Assembly (NCBI GenBank): GCA_036873135.1
Contig: JAPTYO010000005.1
Coordinates: 19,970,166-20,034,165, forward strand
Direction of reading: 5' to 3'
DNA: 64,000 nt
From: Clarkia xantiana subsp. parviflora
Taxonomy: Eukaryota > Streptophyta > Magnoliopsida > Myrtales > Onagraceae
Shown: positions 36,300 to 48,060 of the stretch, one piece after another
How the letters are laid out: the number at the start of each line of letters is the position of its first letter
Position numbering within the stretch: position 1 is the first letter of the stretch
Notes under the pieces: model-generated
The model's database searches: none
What the model saw: only the letters and a program-made list of their open reading frames with translations
What the model was told of the DNA's origin: nothing
Program-made: the position numbers and the translations under genes

Positions 36300-37372
36300 T
36301 GGATAAAAACGAATGACACTTTGAGAGTTTTTTTTTTTTAAAAATGATCATGCATGCTCGATAGTTAAAATTCTACTGTTAAGAAAGTTACAACATACAA
36401 CATATTATCTGAATGAAGCATATGAAATGCATTTTTGAAAGTTAAAATTCTATTCTAAGAAATTCAAAACTTACAACAGTTTACCTGAATAATGCATATG
36501 AAATGTACTTTGAAATGAAAATTTCAGGTGGATTTTTTTTTAAAATAATGCAATTGAGATGCATGCGTGAATTTGAAAGCTCTATAGCTAAAAAAACTCA
36601 CAATTTACCTGAAATGTTTTTTATAAAAAAAAATAACGCATATTGAATGCATGCTTAAAAAAATCAGGTAAAATGGTTTTTTGAAAATGATGCATATGCA
36701 ATTCATGTTTGAATTTAAACAACTTTAAGAGCCAATAAGGAATTACAAATTTTCCTAGTTTTTTTTATAAAAAAAATGATGCACACTGAATACACTAACA
36801 GAATTTTACAACTTACATGAAAAGTTTTTTTTCCAAAAAATAATGCGTATGAAACACATGCTTGAAATAAAACATTCTGGTAAGTAGTTTTGAAAACAAC
36901 ACATGGAATACATATTTGAGACTAAAAGTTCTACGACTAAGATGGTGTACAGTTTATCAACATATTGTTTTTCCTAAAACAATGCACATGCGATGCACAT
37001 GAGATGCACACTTGAGATGAAAGTTCTACAGTCAAGATAATTTACAAGTTATCTGAAAATATTTTTTTGTTTTTTTTTTTTAACGAGGGAAAAAAATCAA
37101 TGCATCTTGGTTGCTCAAAATTAAGAATTAGGCGAAATATTTTTTTTTTAAAGGATGCATATGGGATGCACAAAAATAAATACAAGATGCAAACTTAAAA
37201 GTTCTACCACTGAAAAAATTACAATTTACCTGAAATATTTTTTTTTCGAAAATAATGCATATGATATGCACGTTTTTCGAAAATTAAAATTTACCTGAAA
37301 GGTTTTTTTCGAAAATGATGCATATGATATGCACGTTTTTTGATTAAAAAGTTTTTTAAAATGATGCATATG
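36300..37372. repeat. AT-rich degenerate repeat field, left part
   Basis: Units of roughly 60-110 bp contain T-runs, a GCATATGAAATGCA-like core and ACAATTTACCTGAAA. The field is interrupted by the solo LTR at 37373 and continues at 38965. No coding sequence is present. Confidence 0.65.
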
Positions 37373-38964
37373 TGTAAAAACCTAATTTTGGATAAAGCGC
37401 GACACGAGTAACATGTGACGCGTTAAAAAAATGAAGTATTTAAATATGGAAGGTCGCGAAGTTTCCAAAGATAGGACTGGTTTAAATTAGGATAGTTATT
37501 TGTATTTATTGCAGAAAATATTTGTTGAATATTTAAAGTATATTTTTTGAATATTTAGCATTTATTAGAGAATAATTCAACGATATTTGTTGCTTAGTTT
37601 AGATTAGGACTTTGTATTATAAATAACTAGTTTCGTTAATGTAAAAAAAAGAAAAGGAAAAAAAGAAGAGAAAGAGATGGAATAATAAAATATTAGTTTT
37701 TGTGTAGCCACTCCTTGCATCATACATACTTCATCTTCTTCACACTGCACTACGCCATTACCCATCTCTCTCTCTTTGACATCAATATCACGAAGAGCCC
37801 GTCCATGGAGCCCCGGTGACCACGTCGATTCGCTGCGATCTGCCACCAACAAGAAACAAAGCAAGTAGGGTTATTCGTTTTAGTTGGCGGTCCGTCTCGG
37901 CTCCTCCGGTTCTTTCCGATCTAGGCCGCTCCATCCAAAAACCAACAGCGGTACACTAGTCCAGCTACGATCTCCACCGAGTCCGCGACCACCTCTAGCA
38001 GCCGTCGCTGTTCACTAATTCCGATCAAGCCCGGCCGATTCGTTCATGCCGATCATCAACCTCCTGCTTTCCTAATAGAGCTCCGATTACCGCGTTCTGC
38101 TCAGATACCAAACCCGACCGTTCTGCTCCATCCGTTTCGACTCCAAGTCTCTGACCTCCACTAGTCAATCCACGCTCAAAAATCATCCCGGTACCGGTCG
38201 TCAGACGAGTCACCTCCTCCCCTCGCCGATCTTCTCCGCTTCTCGCCGGTTTTTCCCGTCCACCGATGTCCATCCTGCTGCAGTCGTCAAATAGTTATCG
38301 TCTAATCTGACCATCACCGTCCAGACGTCCTTCACGAGCTGCAAGCCAAGGACAAGAAGTTTGGACAGCTCAGTACGGAGAGGAAAGATAGATGTCCTCC
38401 AATTTGCATTCAAAACCTTCGTTTGTTAAGGCTGTATCACTTGTACTCAGATGAGGTAAAATAATTTTCAATGGCCTCATAATGCTGTGTGTTTCTCTTA
38501 TATCACATATACAAACACTTTGAATTTACCATGAAGAATAATGCATGCTTTGAGTTTGAACGGAGAAGTTAGATGCCCAGATAATGATCTGTGAACTTAA
38601 CACAAATTAAGGTGGCTTAATAGTTTCACGTTATTTATTAGGTCTGAGTTGAGTGATACATCAATTTGCATTAACAATTTGATATAAATAAAATATTACT
38701 GAGTTAGATATAAAACCGATAAAATTGGCAACCAAGCGGATAGAGTACCAAAATGGTGGAATTTAAATCATGTTTTTATTTCGTTATTGAGCCCCCGAAC
38801 CTGAATTTCTGTTCGTAGACCGATTTTATACCTAGGTGTTTAATTCGTTATTCCCTTAGGTAAATTAGGATTCTAGTTAGCATTAATTAACTAGTGGCGA
38901 CTCTTTCAAAATCAATCACGTTTTCAAAACGTAATCGCCTTAGGTCAGATATTAAGTCTGACAA
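37373..38964 (-). mobile_element. inverted solo LTR of a family related to the LARD
   Basis: A 1592-bp sequence has minus-strand ends TGTCAGACTTAA...TTTTTACA and is flanked by an exact 5-bp duplication atatg (37368-37372 and 38965-38969). Its first ~230 bp on the minus strand are clearly related to the start of the LARD LTR (shared TGTCAGAC, GAGTCGCCACTAGTTAA and TAACGAATTAAACAC), while the rest is different. It is therefore a sister family that inserted into the repeat field and recombined to a solo LTR. Short minus-strand frames at 37604-37864 and 38025-38273 show no recognised domain. Confidence 0.85.
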
Positions 38965-39830
38965 TATGGAATGCACGTTCGAAATTAGAAGCTCTAACAG
39001 TTAAAGAGAAATTACAAATTTTCCTAAAATTTGTTTGTTTGTTGTTTTTTTTTTGCATACGCAGCGCACTAACTAAAATTACAACTTACCTAAAGAGTTT
39101 TTTTAAATAATGCGTATGAAACGCATGTTTAAAATAAAAAATTCAGGCAATATGTTTTTTTAAATGGTGCATACATAATGCACGTTTGAAATTAGAAGCT
39201 GTAGTAGCTAAAGAGGAATTATAATTTTTCCTAAAATGTTTTTTTAAAAGTAATACATACTTAACGCACTAACCAAAATTAGAACTTACCTGAAGATTTT
39301 TTTTTTTTTTTTAAATAATGCGCTTGAAACGCATATTTAGAATAAAATTTAGGTAAGATGTTTTTTTTTTAAAAAAGAATGCATCTGAAACACATGTTTA
39401 AAAATGAAAATCTACAACTAAGGGATTAACTACTTAGCAAAAATGTTTTTGTTTTTTTTTTTTTTAAATAATGTATACAAAATGCATTTTGAAATTAGAA
39501 ACTCTAATAGCTAAAAAGGAGTTAAATTTCTCATAATTTTTTTTGAAAATAATGTGCAAAGGATGCGTTAATTATGAATAGAACTTACATGGTTTTTTTC
39601 AATAATGCGCATGAAATGCATATTTAGAACAAAAATTTAGGTAAGAGATTTTTTGAAAACCATGCATAAGGAACATACGTTTGAAAATGGAAATTCTACC
39701 TAAGTGACCTAACGCAAATATGAATTTTTTTTGTTTTTTTTTTTAATGTAATGAGATGAATGCATGAGAATTAAAGTTACACATTTAGAAAAACTTACGG
39801 TTTACCTGATAAACTCTTCTTAAAAAAACA
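38965..39830. repeat. AT-rich degenerate repeat field, right part
   Basis: Continuation of the field at 36300-37372, with the same ATGCAT / GAAATTAGAAGCTCTA / TTTCCTAAAAT words and long T-runs. Confidence 0.65.
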
Positions 39831-40275
39831 CAGATAAAACACGACATGTTAGGGGGGTAAAAATGTGTGTGGTTTTGCTCTACAAGGTAGGTTCCGCTGA
39901 TAGGTTCCCGACAAGGTGGTTTCCTCTCCCCATCATAGGGATCACAGGACCTTCACAAGCGAGTGGAGTTTTTCGGAGTCGTACCGGCGGCCCGGCCGCG
40001 CGGTCGTACTGTACTAACCCTCCGAGGTTCCTAGTCCTCCTGGGTTTTAGGCGGTTTGGACATTACACTAAAGTGAGTGTGTGCGAGTTTATACAGTATA
40101 AAATACAACAAAGAAGAATAGTCAGTTATAATAAAAAATATCTTCACACCTGAAATCACCAAAAAACAACCAAGTTAGAACAACAAAGTTGAATATATAA
40201 AAAAAACTAAAACATGGAAAACAAGAAAATATAAAGAGCCCGAACCCTCGAATGTCCCAAGCAGAGTCGCCAAAT
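39831..40275. other. 3' end of the LARD interior
   Basis: Unique-looking sequence includes a GC-rich stretch at 39890-40020 and ends GCAGAGTCGCCAAAT just before the right LTR. A 96-codon frame at 39863-40153 has no recognised domain. Confidence 0.5.
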
Positions 40276-41136
40276 TGTCAGACCTAAATCTAACCTACGG
40301 CGAATTACGTTTTGAAAACGTGGATTTTGAATAGAGTTGCCACTAGTTAATAAAAAGCTAACTATAATCCTAAATTACCTACGCGAATAACGAATTAAAC
40401 ACATAGGTATAAAATCGGTTACGATCGGAAATTTGAGTTCGGGGGTTCTATTACGAGTTAAGAATATAATCTTTTAACTACGCCCTTTCGGTACTCAATT
40501 CACTTAATTTGCCGATTCTAAGCATAAATGACAACAAAAATCTGATAATTTTAACGGATATCGTACATATTGTTAAATCGACGCGAACTAGCATGATGAA
40601 TATACACAATTAACCATTTATCATTTACTTAATATAGACTAATCAAAATTCGGACTATTTATGTCAAATTCAATCTAATAATATAACATGTATAAGATAA
40701 TAATGTGATTAGTATCACATGTACATAGTTAATTTAAAAATTAACATAATTATCCTAATATAATAATAATAATAAAATATTAATATTAATCAAATAATAT
40801 TAAATAATAAAGTAAACAATAAATAATAAAATATAAAACAAAAAGCAAAAAGCAAAAAAAAAAAAAAAAGAATCGGCGGGAAAAAGTGGTTACCTGCAGA
40901 GCTACGGGGAAGAAGGACCAGACAAGGACGCGACCAGCAACGGGGGTGACTTCCTGGCGAGTTGGGCGGCCATCAACTGGATTATCGGGCGAAAGAGGGA
41001 GGTCGGCGAGCAGTGTAGCGGTCACCGGCGAGCGGAGCCGAGGCGGGGCGTGGTCTTTGGTGGAGGGCGGCAAGACTCAGTTGAGCAGGGCGGACATCGG
41101 TGGCGGTTGGACGGAGCTTGGCTGCGACAAGGCGGG
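40276..41136 (+). repeat. right LTR of the LARD, first part
   Basis: The first 861 bp match the left LTR from 30274. The copy is interrupted after GGCGGG by Tat-2; the target site gcggg is at 41132-41136. Confidence 0.88.
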
Positions 41137-41990
41137 TGTTGGGTTATAAATAAACCCGACTATGTATGTACATTCTTGGTCTATGGTGATTTCCTACAGG
41201 TGACAGGTCGAGTACACTTTCAGGGCGAGGAGAAGAAGTCGACGACCTTTCTTGTTTATTCCAACCATTTGGAGATAAAAGGTCGACTACCAATCATGAA
41301 GAAGTCGACTTCAAAAGAATGATTGATCGACTATCGAGACTTAGAGAATCTTCCAGAGGACAGGTGGCGACCTGCTTCCCACCGTCTCCAAAGGAAAACC
41401 TTCCCTCGAAGTAAAGACAGGTGGCGACCGGCTTCCCACCGTCTCCAAAGGAAAATCTTCCCTCGAAGTAAAGACAGGTAGCGACCTGCTTCCCACCGTC
41501 TCCAAAGGAAAACCTTCCCTCAATGTAAAGACAGGCGGCGACCTGCTTCCCACCGTCTCCAAGGGAAAACCTTCCCCCGAAGTAAAGGTGAGGTGGCGAC
41601 CTGCTTGTCACCTGCTTCAGCCGCATTAGGAAAGACTTTCCTCCTAAGTAAAACTGAGGTGGCGACCTACTTGTCACTTGCTTGGCCGACTCCAAAGGAA
41701 AACTCACTAAGGAGATATCTGCCACTGATAAGTCGGTAGCTCTCCCCTATAAATAGGGACCAATCTTATTCAATTAAAATCAATCTGCTCTGAATACTTA
41801 TATATTACACTCTCAAATATATTACTAACTTAAGCTTCAGAGTGGAATCAGGGGCCATCCCCATCCCTTTTTAGGTGCTCGGCCTTAAAAGTCTCCCGTA
41901 GGAAATCAAGTCCTCGAGAGAGCTACGTCCAAGGCGAAGCCTAGAAGTCCATTCCGTGAATTTTATGGCCACGTTATTTTGATCCCAACA
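41137..41990 (+). repeat. 5' LTR of Tat-2
   Basis: The 854-bp LTR has a TATAAATA box at 41748-41755. A 57-bp unit (GACAGGTGGCGACCTGCTTC...) starts at 41359, 41416, 41473 and 41530, followed by two longer diverged copies. Because 57 is divisible by three, both strands show long frames that are not genes. Confidence 0.93.
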
Positions 41991-42010
41991 TTTGGCGCCG
42001 TCTGTGGGAA
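41991..42010 (+). other. primer-binding site of Tat-2
   Basis: TTTGGCGCCGTCTGTGGGAA directly follows the 5' LTR and has the same core as Tat-1. Confidence 0.7.
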
Positions 42011-42024
42011 AAGATCAAAAAGTC

Positions 42025-42425
42025 ATGGCTGCCGAAAAGAGCAAGATTTCCAACACTCCGGTGGAAGAAAGGAACAGTCTACCAGTGGATCCTACCATAT
42101 CGGGGCCGATCCCCCAAGAAGATCCCCCAATACCCTAATCTAATGGTGTTGGCGACGATGAAACCCTCAACCATTCCAAATCTCTGCCAATTTTGGAAGA
42201 TGGGAGGACAACTCCCCAGGCCGTTCCTCCGGAGGTAATAGCTGCCTTTATTACTTTTTGGAATAAAACCCAAGCAGGGGATGTTCCAGAGAAAAGAGAG
42301 CCAACCCGAGAGGCCTCACAAAAGGAAGAAGTAGCTTCCAGTGTGAAAATCCAGAAGGAGAATCCCCTGGAGAAAGAAACCCCTAAAGCCCCCGAGGCCG
42401 AAACGGTGAGCAAGGAACTTGTCCT
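42025..42425 (+). pseudogene. gag of Tat-2, N-terminal part
   Basis: An ATG at 42025 opens the frame. A TAA at 42136-42138 interrupts it and the same frame then continues to 42425, where a CACTA transposon is inserted. The region is acidic and Pro/Glu/Lys-rich, as usual for the gag N-terminus of these elements. Counting across the insertion with a single copy of the target site, the frame runs on at 46175, which confirms the insertion borders. Confidence 0.82.
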
Positions 42426-42439
42426 CACTACAAGAAATA

Positions 42440-42900
42440 CCCCATTTAGCGGCGATGGTTAGTGGCCGGTAAAAGCCCTATTTTCGCCGGTAAAACTTAT
42501 GCCGGCGACATTTTTCGCCAAGAACCGTCGCCGGTAAAGCGCCGCCGGTAAATATTTTACCGGCGAGTTAGAGATCGCCGGTAAAAGTTTTAACTTTTAC
42601 CGGCGAGATATATCACCAGTAAAAATTTAATAAAAATAATAGTTATTACCGGCGAGTAGTTTCGCCGGTAAAAAAAAATTTTAGCGGCGAGATAGTTCAC
42701 CGATAAAAAGTAGAGATTTTTACCGGTTACAATATTCGCCGGTAAATCTATTTTTACCGGCGAGAAATTTAGCAAGCAAAAAGAGCGATTTTTACCGGCA
42801 ACAATATTTGCCGGTAAAACCAATTTTTACCGGCAAAAGATTTTGCCGGCAAAAATAGCAGTTTATACCGGCGAGATAGTTCGCCGGTAAAAGCTATTTT
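42440..42900. repeat. left subterminal repeat array of the CACTA element
   Basis: ACCGGCGA and TCGCCGGT motifs occur in both orientations every 20-40 bp. The right array, at 45480-46150, has the same motif more diverged, with many GTCGCCG...ACCGGCGA forms. Confidence 0.85.
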
Positions 42901-42949
42901 TGAAACAAAAAAAAAAATTATGAAACAAATAACAAATAAATTATGATAA

Positions 42950-45200
42950 TCAAAATGTATTTCAATAATAACTAGTATATCAATTTACACAAAAGTCATC
43001 CTACGTTGTATCCTCGATGAAAATTACAAAGCATAAGCCAACAGACACGATCCAAACCAGATCATATACACAGATTAATTGTTGTTCCACTTCAAGAACT
43101 TTTCACTACATTTCTTCACTAAGTTCTTCTTTCTCTTTGCCGCAAGATCTGTTCTTACAAACCACTCTAAAAGCATAACAAACTAAATATTGACTTAAAG
43201 CAAGTGTTAGACAATATCATTAAAGAAAAGAATGAGAGAATCATTCAACAAGAAAATTTACTTACAGGTGCAGATCTTTCTCCCCAATGTGTCTGTCCAC
43301 CAATAACACCTTTCTCCCCAATGTTTCTACCAACAAATTCACTAAACTTGATCTGAACAAAAGAAAAAGAATCCATAAACAAAAACATCAGAGGTTAATA
43401 TTCCCATAATAAAATATGGTATAAGATCATAGAACTCACTAGTTCCACATGTCCTCATATAACTTGGGGCAATAATTTTGCATGTAGAAGTTCAAATCTG
43501 CAAAAGCACCATTCCACTGTAGTGGTATAAAAGCACCACATCCTCCTGTAGTAGGCTTGGGCACCAGATCGGTTCAGGCTGAACACAACATACAAAATAC
43601 AAGTAACATGATAATACAACACAAGTCAAAGATTTCTTCTTCACTATCACCAATGCAGCATAGAATCACAGAAGTATTTCATAAGACAAGTAGTATTTGT
43701 TTTGGCTTCTCCAAGTCACATTCCAAAACTACAAGCTTCTCTACAGCTGGGCTAAATATCAGAAAACAGCTGTTATTTGCTAACAATATCGATTGATACA
43801 GGGATAGATACCTTTAAACTGGAGAAAATCCGATCCACTGAGCAAAGAATGTCGCCATTTCGTCGGGTCTAGCTCTTCACATCCTTAGCTAGTTTATTTT
43901 ATTAAATTTGGTTGAAGACTCTCATGTGTTGCCTAATCGAACCATTTCAAACTTGATCAGAAGATTCATATCTAAGTTGAAGAAGAAGCTACATTTATAC
44001 TGATGCATAGCATGAAAGTTTAAAGATTCCACCCAATGAGCCATGCCTATGGGTTTCAAAGATTTTAACTAAGTTAAATTATGGTTATGCAACCAAATGC
44101 CAACTCTGATAAAGATCTGCAAACAAAAATGAGCTGCATATTGAATGTATGAACATTCAAAATAAAGAAGCAAGTAAATTCAAGTAAGATCATTATAGCC
44201 ATATAAGGAGAGGTAGAGCAACAACTTTAGTCAGAGCTTATAATCATATTAAATTCCAAAAATGCTCTATTCATTAGATAATGATCAACTTATAGTCAGT
44301 AAATTACCAGATTAGAGCACCGAGTTGGAATATTTCATGAGACATGAGCAATAATCCAATTTACTACTCATGAGAGACTCAATCTCATTAAAGACTATCT
44401 TATACAAAACAATGTTTTCAAATCAACATATCATGAGAAAAATCTGCAGAAATCTTTGTTTAAGTAAGAAATTTAAAACTAGAGGAACGATGATTATCCT
44501 AGAACTAAGCCCAATATTAACCTCTTCTTGCCAGTTGAATCTTGAACAGCAACATCAGTTACCATTACGATCTTCTTAGGTTCCAATTTTCCCTTCCCAT
44601 TGCAGTTGATAGTGTGCTCAACATGTTTCTTTTCTGGAACAATTTGCAACAATTTTAAGGGAATTTGTCACACACATATGATTTGCTAAAACTTTTTGAA
44701 AATTTTATCCATATTTCACCACAAACTTAACAGATAAATGAAAAAAGAGTAGAGAATCAAGTGCTTTGTTAGTTCACCACAAAGCTTGAACAAACTATAC
44801 TTGAACCCATATCAATTTTCAGTCTTTCAGCTAAGCTAGCTAGACACCTAACTAAATAAAGTAATTTTTATAGCTGAGAATTGTCTTGTACAATGAAAAC
44901 AACGCCTCCAATTAGTTAGGGTTTTAAATTGTAATACGATAAAATTAGGGTTTCAGATTGCAATCATACCTCAAGTAGAGCAGCACAGAGTCAGGGTAAG
45001 CTGGAGTCGGAAAAACAGAATAGAGCGAGCCTGGGCAGGCAGATTGGGCTGGCGCTGGGCAGTGCACGACGCACCAGTAGAGAGCCGGCGATGAGTGAAT
45101 ACAGCATAGATTGGGGAGGAAGATTGGCAACGACGCCTGACAAGCAGAAGGGAGGCGATTGCGGGGGTATAGACGGTCGGAGGTCGGCGGCGGCGAACAT
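42950..45200 (-). other. possible captured gene fragments inside the CACTA element
   Basis: Several minus-strand segments look like exons. One is a 57-codon frame ending at a TAA at 44494-44496 (KLEPKKIVMVTDVAVQ visible). A second, at about 43440-43550, follows a CTACAG acceptor (GAFIPLQWNGAFADLNFYMQ visible) and stops being open near GTGAGT. A third lies at about 43266-43345, between an acceptor and a GTAAGT donor at 43266. The fourth, at about 43080-43175, is Lys-rich and ends in TAA. The third and fourth join in phase if the acceptor TTTTAGAG is used. A possible 5' exon at 44991-45200 starts with an ATG. I do not recognise the protein family. It may be a transduplicated host gene or an old CACTA accessory gene. 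Confidence 0.4.
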
Positions 45201-46174
45201 GGTGAAGAGCTGGAGAGGAGACGAAGAGGATGAGAGTGCGAGAGTTATCTTATTTCACGGAATGAACTTCACCTTAAAAGAACAGAGAGTAAAAAGAATA
45301 GTGAGAAGTTATTAAAAGATTTTTTTTTTTTTTTTGGCCAAGAGAAGCTATTTACTAATCAAATAGGGTCTATGGTAATTTATTGATTTTCTTTTTCTAT
45401 TCGTATACTTCAATTTATTTATGCTCATCAAGTAAGTATATCTACTAAATAAGCATAATTATAGTTATTTAATTTTTTTTCTTGGCGACTTTACGTGGCC
45501 GGTAAAAATTAAATTTTTCCAGCGAAAATAATTTAGTCGCCGTTAATTGTACAACTTTATTGGTCAACTATCTCGTCGCTAATAATTTTACATTTTTCCC
45601 CGGCGACTAAAATGATGTCGCTGTTAAAACTTATACTTTACTGGCGAAACAAATTTAGTCTCCGTTAATTGTACAAGTTTACCGGCAAACTATCTTGCCG
45701 TTAATAATTTAAATTTTTTCCGGCGACTAAAATGACGTCGCCACTGAAACTTTAACTTTACCGGCGAAACTAATTGAGTCGCCGTTAATTGTAAAACTTT
45801 ACCGGCCAACTATCTCGCCGCTAATAAATTTAATTTTTTCCTGCGACTAAAATGACGTCGCCGCTAAAACTTTAACTTTACCGGCGAAACTAATTTAGTC
45901 GCCGTTAATTGTAATTCTTTACCGGCCAACTATCTTGCCGCTAATGTATCTTGCATTAAAATAATAGTTTATTTATTTTTCCTTAAACTTTTACCGGCGA
46001 AACTAGTTTAGTCGCCGCTAATTGTAATTTTTTACCGGCGAAGTTATTAATCTCGCCGCTAATAATTTTTTACCGGCGAAATTTTTACTTCGCCGGAAAA
46101 AATACTTTTACCGGCCACTTATACCGGCCAATTTTATTTTTTCGCCAGTAAATGGGGTATTTTTTATAGTGCCT

Positions 46175-47060
46175 GTTCACAATAGGGCAGGTCGAAGAAC
46201 TGTTGGAGAAGAAGAAGCGAGGTGCGAACGATTTGCTCATCGTTCGTGATCATACTTCTCACCCCTTCACCAAAAGGCTATTCAATACTCGAGTTCCCTC
46301 GCAAGTCTTCGCGAGGAGCATCGACGATTATACAGGAGAAGGCGACCCAGTTCGCCACATCAACGCCCACCAATCCTCCCTCTTGGGAAGAGGGGCAACG
46401 CCTGATCATTATGCAGCACTCTTCCCAACCACGCTGAAGGAAGAGGCGTCTACTTGGTTTTATGGTCTCCCCGACAACTCTATAGACTCGTGGGATGAGC
46501 TGAAAACCAAATTCATTGAAGGGAACATAGGTCAGAGGCAGCGCCTCAAGAGCAAGAACTTCCTCGACAAGATCGAGCAAGGCCCAGGTGAAACCTTGGC
46601 CAACTACTACACAAGGTTTCACAAGATACTTCAACAGCTGAACGAGGACGCCACGGATGGCGAGCTGATCCGGACCTTCTGGAGGGGTCTTAGTTTGCAG
46701 AGCCAAGCTCTGAAAGACAGCATAGTGATGAAGCCCATGCAAAGGATTGACGCCCTCGCCTTCAAAGTAAAGAAATTCATCGACCTAGAAAGGTCGCATG
46801 AAGGGTTGCCCGAAGAAGTCAAGAAACAACTGGTGCTCGCCAATATCGAGGAGGGCTCCGCTTCCCGACCGCCCAGGAGGGAAGAAAGACGTGAGCGAGA
46901 CTTTCGCCCGGCAAATCGACAAGGAATAAGGAGGGATCCTAATCCCTATCCAGGCAAGTTTACTCCACTCACACACAACATATCAGTAGTATTGCAAGAA
47001 ATGGAGAAACTTAGGCTGGACGATCCTCCTCAAGTAAGAAAAGGCCCGATGGGATCCTAG
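46175..47060 (+). pseudogene. gag of Tat-2, capsid part
   Basis: The frame continues from 42425 after removal of the CACTA element. It shows a retrotransposon gag pattern: HPFTKRLFNTRVPS, then LKEEASTWFYGLP, then GETLANYYTRFHKI and DGELIRTFWRGL, and an Arg-rich end. A TAG at 47058-47060 interrupts it just before the zinc-knuckle segment. It corresponds to residues of the Tat-1 gag at about 23740-24240. Confidence 0.88.
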
Positions 47061-47908
47061 ATGAACAACTATTGCCGTTACCATCGAGTACAAGGGCACG
47101 ACACCGACGATTGTGTGGCCCTCAAACACGACATCGAGACATTGATCAAAAGGGGGAAGTTTTCGAAATTCATCGACAAACCGTTCAAACCCCAGCAAAA
47201 ACGAAGTCGAAGTCCTCGGGGGAATTCTCGATCTCCCCCTCACAATAACCTCGCCCCAATACAAAGGGGGACAATCAATGTCATCGCGGGAGGCTTCTCC
47301 TCAGGAGGAGAGACCAGCACCGCCCGCGAAGTATATGCCGCCCAGATAACTCGTGATGGAAAAGGAAAAGCGCCTGCAAAGACTGAGGCAGTAACTATCA
47401 GTTTCACTACGGACGACCTCATGATGGTGACTCAACCACATGAGGACGCCCTTGTCATCACCGCCACTATTTCAGAGTACGAAGTAAAGAGGATCCTTAT
47501 CGACAGTGGAAGCTCGACAGATATACTCTTCTTCGAGGCCTTTCAGAATTTGGGTCTGAAAGGGACCTCATGAAAGTCGACTTCCCCCTCATAGGATTTG
47601 CAGGAAGGACCACCTATCCAATGGGAGCAATCAAACTATCGATAGTTCTCGGAAAAGAGAAGACGACTCTAACAATCGATGTACTCTTCGTAGTCGTCGA
47701 CGACACTTCCGCCTATAACGCCATCATTGGAAGGACGACGCTCAATCCTCCCCGAATAATCCCATCGACTGCTCATCAAGTAATGAGGTTCCCGACACTA
47801 CAGGGAATTGGGGAAGTGAGAGGCGACCAAACAGCATCCCGACGATGCTACGTCAGTTCAATGCGCCGTTTAAATCAGAGAGAATTCATAGAGACAACAC
47901 CTCCTTAA
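47061..47908 (+). pseudogene. nucleocapsid and protease of Tat-2, pol-deleted
   Basis: A zinc knuckle C-x2-H-x4-H-x4-C (47070-47113) is followed by an Arg/Ser-rich linker, RGTINVIAGG and then a retropepsin motif ILIDSGSSTDILF near 47493-47531. The frame ends at 47573 and a shifted frame (47570-47908) continues with the C-terminal half of protease (YNAIIGRTTLN) and its linker (GDQTASRRCYVSSM). After 47908 no RT, RNase H or integrase follows, so an internal deletion removed the rest of pol. Confidence 0.85.
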
Positions 47909-48060
47909 AGAACTAATATTGTTTATTATGATAAGACTAATGTTCGTTTTATGGTGTTCCTCTTTTTTGTTAAAACTCAGGAAGGATGAATGAATATAGG
48001 CCTTTCAAAGCCTCTTCTTTTTCTCAAGATATCTGAGTTCTCTCTTTTAAGGTGACCGAC
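47909..48060. other. spacer after deleted pol
   Basis: AT-rich sequence without a recognised feature; the internal deletion boundary of pol probably lies at or before its start. Confidence 0.4.

Larger units (their letters stand above)
42426..46171. mobile_element. non-autonomous CACTA (En/Spm-like) DNA transposon, 3746 bp
   Basis: Terminal inverted repeats of 23 bp (42426-42448 CACTACAAGAAATACC... and 46149-46171) differ at two positions. The 3-bp duplication cct is at 42423-42425 and 46172-46174. Subterminal regions (42440-42900 and 45480-46150) are packed with TTTTACCGGCGA and its complement TCGCCGGTAAAA, the type of transposase-binding arrays known in CACTA elements. No transposase frame is present, so the element depends on a partner. 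The interior 42900-45480 has gene-like minus-strand segments (separate entry). Confidence 0.93.

Noticed and set aside
32086..40275. Hidden gag or pol in the LARD interior
   Set aside because: No RT, integrase, protease or zinc-knuckle motif appears in any frame; the longest frames are repeat-derived.
42426..46171. Reading the ACCGGCGA arrays as a CRISPR or operator array
   Set aside because: They are subterminal repeats of a CACTA transposon with TIRs and a 3-bp target duplication in a plant genome.
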